Assembly: GCA_900546915.1 (NCBI GenBank)
Contig: UREY01000042.1
Span: 1 to 11,352, forward strand
Length of the DNA stretch: 11,352 bases
Source of the DNA: an uncultured Eubacteriales bacterium
GTDB taxonomy: Bacteria > Bacillota > Clostridia > Oscillospirales > Oscillospiraceae
Direction of reading: 5' to 3'
Part shown: in pieces, positions 1-6,933 of the stretch
Layout: each line of letters opens with the position of its first letter
Position numbering within the stretch: position 1 is the first letter of the stretch
Position numbers and translations under genes: made by a program
The notes under the pieces: model-generated
Seen by the model: the letters and a program-made list of their open reading frames with translations, nothing else
Told to the model about the DNA's origin: nothing
Database searches by the model: none

Positions 1-272
1 AACCGGAGCCGCAACCAGAGCCGGAACCGGAGCCGCAACCAGAGCCGGAACCGGAACCGGAGCCGCAGCCGGAACCGGAGTCAGAGCCGCAACCGGAGAT
101 GGAGGCGGAGCAGGCGTATGACCCGGCGGCGCGCATTCCGCCGGAGGGGGTTGTGTATCAACCCGGTCAGCCGGTGCCGGAGCTGGACCAGTGGAACGAT
201 CTGCGAGCAGTGATGGGAGACGATGGCGTCTTAAGAATATTTAAGGAGAAAAATTCCGACGATTTTTGTTGA
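1..272 (+). CDS. 3' end of an unidentified protein with a Pro-Glu-Gln repeat tail (partial)
   Basis: An open frame enters from the left edge (first whole codon at 3) and ends at TGA 270-272. The visible part begins with about 30 residues of alternating Pro with Glu or Gln (PEPQPEPE type), then a short acidic stretch, then a non-repetitive tail ending QWNDLRAVMGDDGVLRIFKE...DDFC. Pro-Glu repeats of this kind often act as stiff spacers in secreted or wall-associated proteins. The next two genes encode SLH-anchored proteins, and one has a similar tail, so a surface role is plausible but not shown. No catalytic motif or sorting signal is visible and I do not recognise the tail. The start lies outside the window. 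No clear hairpin terminator follows before the next gene. Confidence 0.75.
   Translation, partial: PEPQPEPEPEPQPEPEPEPEPQPEPESEPQPEMEAEQAYDPAARIPPEGVVYQPGQPVPELDQWNDLRAVMGDDGVLRIFKEKNSDDFC
3..50 (+). repeat. 24-bp exact tandem duplication inside the Pro-Glu-Gln coding repeat
   Basis: Bases 3-26 and 27-50 are identical and in frame, each encoding eight residues (PEPQPEPE order). Degenerate copies of the same codon pattern continue to about 108. The period is a multiple of three, so copy-number change would lengthen or shorten the spacer without breaking the frame. The array may begin further left, outside the window. Confidence 0.85.
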
Positions 273-312
273 TTTTTTTATAAGAATGCCACTAGCAGTT
301 TTTGCCGGAATC

Positions 313-321
313 TGGTAATAT
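313..321 (+). promoter_or_regulatory. Possible extended -10 promoter of the deacetylase gene
   Basis: TGGTAATAT (313-321) fits an extended -10 element (TG, one base, then TAATAT for TATAAT). No good -35 hexamer lies 16-18 bases upstream. It sits 33 bases before the ATG at 354, and no convincing terminator separates it from the upstream gene, so read-through transcription is also possible. Confidence 0.4.
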
Positions 322-353
322 GAGAGCATCTTCTAGAGAAAGAGGTGCTGCTC

Positions 354-2099
354 ATGAAACGAATTTTGTCCCTGATCCTGGCTGTGGTGTGGATGGCCGG
401 CCTGGTGCTGGCCGTCTCTCCAGCCCCGGCGGCTTCCGGGGAGAAGCTGGTGGCGCTGACCTTTGACGACGGCCCGGGACCGTATACCGACCGGCTTTTG
501 GACGGCCTGAAGGCTCGAGGCGTTGCGGTGACCTTCTTTATGGTGGGGACCAATGTGCGGAACTATCCGGAGACCGTGGCGCGGGTCTACCGGGAGGGAC
601 ATCAGGTGGCCAATCACAGCTATGACCATCCCGACTTGACCGGCTTGTCGGATAGCGGCGTGCAGAGCCAGATTCAGAAAACCAATGAACTGCTGGACAA
701 AGCCTGCGGCCGGGGCGCTACATATTTGGTCCGGGCCCCGTATGGGAGTACCAACGCCCGGGTTCGGAGCCTGGTGGGCGCGCCCTTGGTGTACTGGTCG
801 GTGGATCCCCAGGATTGGAAGTACCGCAATGCCGAGACGGTAAAGAATCACATCGTCGACGACGCCTTTGACGGGGCCATCATTCTGGTGCATGACATTC
901 ACTCCACCAGCGTAGACGGCGCCCTGGCGGCGATCGACATTTTGCAGAACCGGGGCTATGAATTTGTCACGGTGCGGGAGCTGTTCCGGCGCCGGGGGCA
1001 GAGTATGGAAAACGGCGTCCAGTATTACAGCTGTAAGCCCAACGGGACGGACCTGGGGCCGGTGGAGGCGCCGGTGATTTCCGCACAGCCGGAGGGCAGT
1101 CAGCTGCGCGTGACCATGACGGCCCAATCCGGCGCGGCCATTTACTATACCACCGGCGATTCCCAGCTGAACCAGGAGAGCAGCCGCTACACCGGCTCGT
1201 TTTTGGTATCGCCGCCCTGCACCATTCGGGCGGTTGCAGCCTTTGACCTGAACGGCAGCCGGAGTCCGGTTGTGGAAAAAGCCTTGACCCAGATTCCGGC
1301 CCAGACGCCGGGGCTGCAGGTGGAAGGCGGGGTTTTGACCCTGGAGAACCGGACGCCGGGAGCTACGGTCTATTATACCCTGGACGGGACCCCTGCCGGG
1401 GTGCAGTCCACCGTATACACAGGCCCCGTGACGCTGAGTCCCGGCACGGTGATCTCCGCCTGCGCAGGCGGCGGCAATTTCCTCCCCAGCGGACAGGTGC
1501 GGGCCACTTACTCCCACCGGGGAAATTTCTTCCGGGATGTGTTTCCCACGCAGTGGTACTATGACGAGGTGGACCGGGCGACCTCAGCCGGGTACATGCA
1601 GGGCATGGGAGACGGCAGGTTCTACCCCGACCGGAATGTGACCCGGGGCCAGCTGGTGACCATGCTGTACCGCATTTCCGGGGAGGCCGTATCGGAGCAG
1701 GAGCTGGCGGCCTTGCCCTTCCAGGATGTCAAGAGCGGGCGGTATTACACCGAGGCGACAGCCTGGGCTTATGCCAGAGGCATCGTCAAAGGCTATGAGA
1801 CCGGCGCTTTCCTGCCGGAGCGCCAGGTGAGCCGTCAGGAGATGAGTCAGATGGTTTACGGGTACCTCTCCTACCGGCGCGTGCTGCTGCCGGACGGAAC
1901 CAGCGCCGTGCAGCAATACCGCGATGCCGGGCAAATTGCCCCCTGGGCGCTGGAGGCCGTGGGGCAGATGACCGCCGGAGGATTGCTGCAGGGTGACAAG
2001 ACGGGCACTTTCCGCCCTCTGGACGGCTCTACCCGGGCCCAGGCGGCGACCGTTCTCATGCGCGTGGCGGATTTGCTGCGGGGCGCGCTGGTTGCTTAA
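354..2099 (+). CDS. SLH-anchored polysaccharide deacetylase (CE4/NodB family)
   Basis: The 581-residue product is predicted to remove N- or O-acetyl groups from a cell-wall or extracellular polysaccharide outside the cell. Residues 1-27 form a signal peptide (MKR, hydrophobic core, AAS cleavage area). The CE4 domain spans about 30-215 with all usual motifs: TFDDGPG at 36-42 (D38 putative base, D39 metal), metal ligands H88 and H92 in HSYDH, RAPYG at 127-131, DPQDW at 151-155, and LVHD at 178-181 with H180. Two chitobiase/hexosaminidase C-terminal-like domains follow (about 240-312 and 318-386), each with the YYT...YTG pattern. Three SLH repeats (about 393-435, 456-500, 523-566, the last with TRAQ) should bind a secondary wall polymer. 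I chose ATG 354 over the in-frame GTG at 345 because AAAGAGG (339-345) lies 8 bases before it and the signal peptide starts there. The substrate (peptidoglycan, chitin-like or other glycan) cannot be told from sequence. Confidence 0.93.
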   Translation: MKRILSLILAVVWMAGLVLAVSPAPAASGEKLVALTFDDGPGPYTDRLLDGLKARGVAVTFFMVGTNVRNYPETVARVYREGHQVANHSYDHPDLTGLSDSGVQSQIQKTNELLDKACGRGATYLVRAPYGSTNARVRSLVGAPLVYWSVDPQDWKYRNAETVKNHIVDDAFDGAIILVHDIHSTSVDGALAAIDILQNRGYEFVTVRELFRRRGQSMENGVQYYSCKPNGTDLGPVEAPVISAQPEGSQLRVTMTAQSGAAIYYTTGDSQLNQESSRYTGSFLVSPPCTIRAVAAFDLNGSRSPVVEKALTQIPAQTPGLQVEGGVLTLENRTPGATVYYTLDGTPAGVQSTVYTGPVTLSPGTVISACAGGGNFLPSGQVRATYSHRGNFFRDVFPTQWYYDEVDRATSAGYMQGMGDGRFYPDRNVTRGQLVTMLYRISGEAVSEQELAALPFQDVKSGRYYTEATAWAYARGIVKGYETGAFLPERQVSRQEMSQMVYGYLSYRRVLLPDGTSAVQQYRDAGQIAPWALEAVGQMTAGGLLQGDKTGTFRPLDGSTRAQAATVLMRVADLLRGALVA

Positions 2100-2114
2100 A
2101 TATTTGAAACTCAT

Positions 2115-2141
2115 GGGACGGGCCGGTCGCAGGTCCGTCCC
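2115..2141 (+). terminator. Terminator hairpin after the deacetylase gene
   Basis: Bases 2115-2124 pair with 2132-2141 in a 10-bp GC-rich stem with one G-T pair and a 7-base loop. The hairpin starts 15 bases after the stop codon. The following tract (TTACGGTTTGTT) is only moderately T-rich, so termination may be incomplete. Confidence 0.65.
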
Positions 2142-2395
2142 TTACGGTTTGTTCACCGCAGGGGGAAAGGGGCTCTGCCCGGGCAGCACTCTGAGAAGTG
2201 GTATGCGGCGCTCCGGACGGCCGGGAAGACCCGACTCGACCTGAGATAAAAAGGTTTGGTTTGTCTGCTTTTTGAAAAAACGGAACAAGTGACGATGGAG
2301 GAAGATACGCCTTTGGAGTTGGCACAATGTGAAAAAGGACGGATGACATATCCGTTGCGGATTTTGTGCGTTTCGAAAAACGATAGAAAAAATTC
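2142..2395. other. Gene-free stretch upstream of the SLH protein promoter
   Basis: No reading frame here has a ribosome binding site or recognisable product. Visible structure: a 12-bp palindrome CTGCCCGGGCAG at 2175-2186; a small dyad ACGGAT-GACAT-ATCCGT at 2339-2355, about 40 bases before the next -35, which could be an operator; and A-rich runs at 2376-2392 immediately upstream of the -35 that could act as an UP element. Nothing else stands out. Confidence 0.5.
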
Positions 2396-2424
2396 TTGAC
2401 TTTCCTGTTCCGCTATTTTATAAT
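2396..2424 (+). promoter_or_regulatory. Strong sigma-A type promoter of the SLH surface protein gene
   Basis: TTGACT (2396-2401) and TATAAT (2419-2424) are separated by exactly 17 bases, with A-tracts just upstream. The expected start of transcription is near 2431, giving a leader of about 120 bases before the ATG at 2551. A near-consensus promoter fits an abundant surface protein. Confidence 0.85.
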
Positions 2425-2550
2425 CGAACTAAGTCGAAATGCACAACGTCTGACATGGGAAACGGAGGAACATAACCGGGATCGGGACAACGGCTGTGTT
2501 CTTCTGTCCATAAATTCGCACATTTCCAAAAAAATCTGAGGAGGAACAAA

Positions 2551-4344
2551 ATGAAGAAGCGTATTTTTTCCCTGCTCCTTGCTGTGTGCATGGTTCTGGC
2601 GGCGGTTCCCGCCGTTACGGCTGCTCCGGCGGAGCAACATACGGTGTCTGTGGATTCGGCGCAGCTGAAGCAAGCCGCCACAGCCGGCGTATTGGCGCAG
2701 GATTCTGCTGTTTTGGACAGCGACCTGCTGAACGCAGCGGCTACAGTAGCGCCCATGGCGGCGGAGGACTTTGCCGTCTACGGGCCCAACGTCCTGGGAA
2801 TGGCCTGCAAGGCCGGCACGACCGGGACTTTGCGTGCCGTCGCGTATGTGCCGACGGTGGTGGACCAGGAATGGAACGTGGCGATCTATGCCGGCACGGA
2901 GCCCACCGAGGATGACTTTGTCTTTGGATGGTACAACACTTTTGACGAGGGCGCGGGTTACTATAACCTGAACGTGCCCATTGAGACGGCGGAGTGGGGC
3001 ATGAAGCCGGGAACCTACACGGCGATTTATTTCACCAGCCAGGGGGACTACATCATTGACGGTACGGTGGTAGCCACCTACTTCTATGTGACCGAATCCG
3101 ACGTAGCGCTGGAGCGGGTTTATTTTGCCGATTATACGACGTCGGGTTACCCCCAGGTGAATACCCTCAATCTGGCCCGCGGCGCCAGCCTGGTGACGGA
3201 CTACGGCGTTTGCGTTGCACCGGAGAAGACGACGGTGGACCGGACGGAGAAGTACGTCTCCAATGCCGCCTCTCTGCAGGTGAGCTCCTTCCAGGGCCTT
3301 CTGTCGGTGGAGGCCGGCGAGTACGGCGTTTTCCAGGTGACCGGTACGGTGGCCAACCAGAGCGCCGTCCTCACGGTCAACGTTTGCACCGATGCATACG
3401 GCCATGATTTCCAGACGGTGGAGACCAAGGCTCCCACCTGCACCGAGGCAGGCAGCCGGCAGACCAAGTGCGCCAAGTGCGGCTATGTGAGCGCCACCGA
3501 GTCCGTTCCCGCCCTGGGCCATAGCTGGGATGAGGGGAAGATCACGGTGGAAGAGACCGAGGATGCCTGGGGAGAGAAGCTGTTTACCTGCACGCGCTGC
3601 GGCGTCACCAAAACGGAATCTTACCACACCTGCCCCGGCGCCGGCTTGTCCGACATGCCCAAGGACGACAACTGGGCCCATAAGGGAATTGATTACTGCC
3701 TGGAAGAAGGCCTGATGGTGGGCATGGAGAACAACCGGTTCTATCCCTTCAACTCCACCACGCGCGGACAGGTCATCACGGTCCTGTGGCGGATGGCCGG
3801 CAGCCCCGAGTGCAAGACGAAAACCCCCTTCACGGATCTCACCCAGAATTTCTACCAGGAAGCTGTGGCCTGGGGCTATGAAAACGGCATTGTCAAGGGT
3901 GTCACGGAGACCACCTTTGGCCCGGCCAGACCGGTGACCCGGGAGCAGCTGGCTGCGTTCTTCTACCGGTATGCCGAGAACATTCTGAAGCTGGACGTGT
4001 CGGACCGGACCAGCCTGGAGGAGTTCCCGGACCACGGCGAATCCTTCAACTACTCCAAGGAATGCCTGTCCTGGGCCTGCGCGGTAGGCCTCATGCAGGG
4101 CTCCTCCAACGGAGACGTCATCTATCTCCGCCCCAAGCAGAGTGCGACGCGGGCGCAGATGGCCGTGATGCTGATGCGGTTCTGTGAGGACGTCGTTCCC
4201 GCGTTACCGGAGATCCCAGAAACTCCGGAGGACCCTGAAACACCGGAGGATCCCGAGACCCCGGAAGTTCCCGAGACCCCGGAGGATCCTGAGACCCCAG
4301 AAGTTCCCGAAGTTCCCGAGACTCCGGAAGTTCCTGAGAATTAA
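2551..4344 (+). CDS. Secreted SLH-domain surface protein with Cys-pair segment and Pro-Glu-Thr tail
   Basis: The 597-residue product is probably an S-layer-associated or other wall-bound surface protein. A signal peptide covers about 1-25 (KKR, hydrophobic core, VTAA). Residues 70-280 look beta-rich and Ig-like without a motif I can name. Residues 282-355 hold the His/Cys-pair pattern common in clostridial surface proteins: GH at 284-285, C297, KCAKCG at 306-311, GHSW at 323-326 and TCTRCG at 346-351, a possible small metal-binding or knuckle module. Three SLH repeats follow (about 366-410, 427-472, 491-545; the last contains TRAQ). The tail 552-597 is almost entirely P, E, T, V and D. GAGGAGG (2538-2544) lies 6 bases before the ATG. 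The gene has its own promoter and terminator, so it is monocistronic. No catalytic residues were recognised. A scaffold or adhesin role is a guess. Confidence 0.9.
   Translation: MKKRIFSLLLAVCMVLAAVPAVTAAPAEQHTVSVDSAQLKQAATAGVLAQDSAVLDSDLLNAAATVAPMAAEDFAVYGPNVLGMACKAGTTGTLRAVAYVPTVVDQEWNVAIYAGTEPTEDDFVFGWYNTFDEGAGYYNLNVPIETAEWGMKPGTYTAIYFTSQGDYIIDGTVVATYFYVTESDVALERVYFADYTTSGYPQVNTLNLARGASLVTDYGVCVAPEKTTVDRTEKYVSNAASLQVSSFQGLLSVEAGEYGVFQVTGTVANQSAVLTVNVCTDAYGHDFQTVETKAPTCTEAGSRQTKCAKCGYVSATESVPALGHSWDEGKITVEETEDAWGEKLFTCTRCGVTKTESYHTCPGAGLSDMPKDDNWAHKGIDYCLEEGLMVGMENNRFYPFNSTTRGQVITVLWRMAGSPECKTKTPFTDLTQNFYQEAVAWGYENGIVKGVTETTFGPARPVTREQLAAFFYRYAENILKLDVSDRTSLEEFPDHGESFNYSKECLSWACAVGLMQGSSNGDVIYLRPKQSATRAQMAVMLMRFCEDVVPALPEIPETPEDPETPEDPETPEVPETPEDPETPEVPEVPETPEVPEN
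4207..4341 (+). repeat. Degenerate in-frame repeat encoding the Pro-Glu-Thr-Pro-Glu-Asp/Val tail
   Basis: The last 45 codons before the stop are irregular copies of a six-residue unit (PETPED or PETPEV, with shorter PEV insertions). Wobble positions vary between copies, so the array is older or more diverged than the exact repeat at the left edge. It lies C-terminal to the SLH repeats, an uncommon place for a spacer. Confidence 0.8.
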
Positions 4345-4350
4345 ACTGCA

Positions 4351-4392
4351 AAAGACCGTCTCAAAACGCAATGCCGTTTTGAGACGGTTTTT
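4351..4392 (+). terminator. Strong intrinsic terminator of the SLH surface protein gene
   Basis: Bases 4355-4368 pair perfectly with 4375-4388 (14 bp) around a 6-base loop, and the flanking A-run (4351-4353) and T-run (4388-4392) extend the pairing. The hairpin begins 6 bases after the stop codon. With A's on the left and T's on the right it could also stop transcripts arriving from the other direction. Confidence 0.93.
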
Positions 4393-4966
4393 GCTGCGGG
4401 GAGATCCCATTCTGTGGGGAAAGCGCCGCAGACACTGCCCGGAATCTGGAGGCGAACGGTACGGCGCCGGAGGGATTCCTGTGTTAAAACGGGCGTGTGA
4501 TGAAGGCCGGTTTCGTCTGTGGAGGTATGGTACTTTTCTCCCCTTCCGCCTCCTCGATCCGCAAGAGCATCCGGGTATGCAAGCTTTCCGACTATGAAAC
4601 TCTTGGAATGTGACGATAGCCTTGCTCTCTGTTGACAAGTAAACTGAAGATGCCGATTCTCCCAATGATCCGGCGGAAGGCTCAGGTCAAAAAAGCCGAA
4701 CAATCTGCGGCTACGAAGCCGTCGGGTAAGCGCTTTTTCTGTTTTTGCCTGCTTGGAAGCTGGGATGGCTCCATAATAGGAAAGATTTGGAAGGGAATGG
4801 AAAATTTCTCCTTATCTGCCGGAAACGGGAGAGAAAACGGTTTGTCCGGGTCGGGCTCAGCCCGGTTATGGAACCTAGATCAGCCGTTTTCGTTCTGCGA
4901 TTTGCTCCGGATGCAACAAAAGGGACTATCTCAAAATAGAGTTTTGTTATAAGTAGCCTAATATTT
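4393..4966. other. Gene-free stretch with several hairpins between convergent units
   Basis: I see no coding region with a start signal or recognisable product. The left part (4393-4620) looks featureless. Further right are a nested hairpin (4690-4696 with 4732-4738, enclosing CGGCT/AGCCG at 4708-4712 and 4717-4721), a second one (4833-4840 with 4884-4891, enclosing CCGGG/CCCGG at 4846-4850 and 4861-4865), and a short one at 4932-4946. TTGACA at 4632-4637 and CATAAT at 4772-4777 are isolated promoter-like hexamers without good partners. The stretch is either intergenic debris or a structured RNA ending at the next terminator. Confidence 0.45.
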
Positions 4967-5009
4967 ATGGCGCAGAAAACGAGGGTTTCTCATTTTCTGC
5001 GCCATTTTT
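4967..5009 (+). terminator. Strong rightward hairpin terminator without an assigned gene
   Basis: ATGGCGCAGAAAA (4967-4979) pairs perfectly with TTTTCTGCGCCAT (4993-5005), and the loop can form a further 3-bp GAG/CTC stem. TTTTT (5005-5009) follows on the + strand, whereas the minus-strand exit is AAATATT. The T-run therefore marks a rightward terminator, though the upstream + gene already has its own. It may also help to stop the leftward exporter operon, whose last stop codon lies about 130 bases away. Confidence 0.75.
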
Positions 5010-5136
5010 ACAGCTTCTTCTAAAAGGACATTTGTGAAAATTACGCTTTGAAACGGCCCCTTGTCTGACGGCTGCTATGATTTCGGCTTTCAAAAACCGG
5101 TTTCAAAGAGTTGCCGGGACGGAGTTTTTTCGAAAG

Positions 5137-6933
5137 TTACGCCACGGTGTTTTCAAACTGGCTGTTATACAAGCTGGCGTAAAAGCCGCCTTTTGCCAGA
5201 AGCTCCTGATGATTGCCGCTTTCCACGATGTCGCCGTCTTTGAGAACCAGAATCAGGTCGGCGTTGCGAATGGTACTGAGCCGGTGGGCAATGACGAAGG
5301 AGGTGCGGTTTTCCGTCAGCTTATCCATGGCGGCTTGCACCAGGGCCTCCGTCCGGGTGTCCACAGAAGAAGTGGCCTCGTCCAGAATCAAGAGCGGCGC
5401 GTTTTCAATCATGGCCCGGGCGATGGTCACCAGCTGCTTTTGCCCGGCGGAGAGATTGGCCCGGTCGTTGAGCTGGGTGTCGTAGCCCTGGGGCAGCTGG
5501 CGGATGAAATGATCCAGACCCACAGCCGAGCATGCCGCCCGGACCTGCTCATCGGTGACGCCTTCCTTGGAATAGACGATGTTTTCCCGGATGGTGCCTT
5601 CAAAGAGCCAGGTGTCCTGGAGGACCATGCAGAACAGGTCGTGGACGTTTTCCCGGGTGAGGTCGGCGATATTTTTGCCGTCGATGCGGATCTCGCCGCC
5701 GTTCAGCTCATAAAACCGCATGAGAAGATTGACCAGAGTGGTTTTTCCCGCGCCGGTGGGGCCTACAATGGCAATTTTCTGCCCGGGCTTTGCGTGGGCG
5801 GAGAAATCCTGAATGATGGTTTTGTCCGGCGTATAGCCGAAGCGGACGTGAGAGAACACCACGTCGCCCTGGACTTGAGAGGCGGGCAGGCGTTCTGTTT
5901 TATGCGACTCGTCGGACAGCTCCTCTTGATCCAGGAATTCAAAGACCCGCTGAGAAGCGGCGGCGGTGGACTGGAGGCTGGTAGCCGCCTGGGCGATCTG
6001 AGACAGGGGGTTGGTGAACTGACGCACGTATACCATAAAGGCTACGATGGTTCCGAAGTCCGTATGACCGTCCTTGACCAGAACGGCGCCTACCACGCAC
6101 ACCGCCACATAGCCCAGGTTGCCGATGAAGGCCATGAGGGGCTGCATGAGGCCGGAGAGAAACTGGGATTTCCAGGCGCAGGTGTATAGCTTGCCGTTGA
6201 TCTGGTCAAAGGTATTCTGGGCAGCCTGCTCTCCGTTGTAGACCTTCACCACGTTGTGGCCGGTGTAGATTTCCTCCACATGGCCGTTCAGCTGTCCCAA
6301 ATAATTCTGCTGGCCGATGAAGTATTTTTGAGATTTGCGGATGATCAGCAGCATGAGGGCGAAGCCCAGGATGGTAGAGACAACGGCGGTGGCGGCCATG
6401 ACGCTGTTGGTGAGGAACATCATGAGAAGCGAGCCCAGGAACATGGTGACGGAAGTGACCAGGTTCCCCAGGGATTGGTTCATGGTTTGCCCAATGGTGT
6501 CCACATCGTTGGTCACCCGGCTGAGCACATCGCCGAAGCTGACTGCGTTGTAGTAGCCCAGGGGGACCTTGTTGATTTTCCGGGAGATGCTCTGACGCAG
6601 GGCCCGGGAGACCCGCTGGGTAAAGGTGGCCATGAGGAAATGCTGAATATAGTGGCCGATGGCCGCCAAGCCGTACAGAATCACCAGGGTCATACCGGTG
6701 CGGAAAATGGCGTTCAGGTCCACTTTTCCCAGGATACCGGCTTGAATGGTGTTCGTCATATCCCGCAGCTGATCCGGACCCATGAGGGCGAAGACAGAGG
6801 CGACCATGGCCAGGACCATTCCGGTTATGCCGATGGGAAGCCAGGGCCTGGAAAAGGCCAGCAGCTTGCCCCAGGCGCTTTTCATATTCACCGGCTGCAC
6901 CGGCATATGGGGTTTATAATGCAGATTAGGCAT
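5137..6933 (-). CDS. ABC multidrug-type exporter, subunit 2 (non-degenerate NBD, LSAGQ signature)
   Basis: This 598-residue half-transporter should pair with the upstream subunit to export a drug, lipid or peptide; the substrate is unknown. The membrane domain (about 30-320) is of the ABC exporter type. The nucleotide-binding domain (about 350-590) has Walker A GPTGAGKTT at 391-399, Q-loop Q439, signature LSAGQ at 494-498, Walker B LLILDE at 514-519 with catalytic E519, a SSVD D-loop at 522-525 and switch H550. Walker A, Glu and His are all intact, but the signature has Ala for the first Gly. In known heterodimeric exporters (TM287/288, BmrCD, LmrCD), the altered signature belongs to the partner that completes the degenerate site. 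The ATG overlaps the end of the upstream gene by 8 bases, and AAGGAGG (6943-6949) lies 9 bases before it. It is the last gene of the operon. Confidence 0.95.
   Translation of the reverse strand: MPNLHYKPHMPVQPVNMKSAWGKLLAFSRPWLPIGITGMVLAMVASVFALMGPDQLRDMTNTIQAGILGKVDLNAIFRTGMTLVILYGLAAIGHYIQHFLMATFTQRVSRALRQSISRKINKVPLGYYNAVSFGDVLSRVTNDVDTIGQTMNQSLGNLVTSVTMFLGSLLMMFLTNSVMAATAVVSTILGFALMLLIIRKSQKYFIGQQNYLGQLNGHVEEIYTGHNVVKVYNGEQAAQNTFDQINGKLYTCAWKSQFLSGLMQPLMAFIGNLGYVAVCVVGAVLVKDGHTDFGTIVAFMVYVRQFTNPLSQIAQAATSLQSTAAASQRVFEFLDQEELSDESHKTERLPASQVQGDVVFSHVRFGYTPDKTIIQDFSAHAKPGQKIAIVGPTGAGKTTLVNLLMRFYELNGGEIRIDGKNIADLTRENVHDLFCMVLQDTWLFEGTIRENIVYSKEGVTDEQVRAACSAVGLDHFIRQLPQGYDTQLNDRANLSAGQKQLVTIARAMIENAPLLILDEATSSVDTRTEALVQAAMDKLTENRTSFVIAHRLSTIRNADLILVLKDGDIVESGNHQELLAKGGFYASLYNSQFENTVA

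Noticed and set aside
345..353. Upstream GTG start for the deacetylase
   Set aside because: The GTG overlaps the ribosome binding site. ATG 354 has the proper spacing and begins a standard signal peptide.
333..1517. Long minus-strand frame opposite the deacetylase, and similar long antisense frames opposite the SLH protein and ABC genes
   Set aside because: These are mirror frames caused by GC-rich third codon positions. The products have no domain logic and no start signals, while the opposite strand encodes clear families.
2455..2475. Tiny upstream frame MGNGGT in the leader of the surface protein gene
   Set aside because: No ribosome binding site in front of it and a length expected by chance. 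No link to regulation is visible.
4632..4660. Promoter-like TTGACA at 4632
   Set aside because: No acceptable -10 hexamer at 16-18 bases (GATTCT at best).
4204..4703. Minus-strand frames of 120-153 codons covering the end of the surface protein gene and the gap after it
   Set aside because: They read back through the Pro-Glu-Thr repeat and across a perfect terminator, have no start signal, and give low-complexity or unrecognisable products.
4632..4952. A 106-codon + strand frame in the gap before the exporter operon
   Set aside because: No ribosome binding site before its start and no recognisable product. The sequence is better described by its hairpins than by coding.
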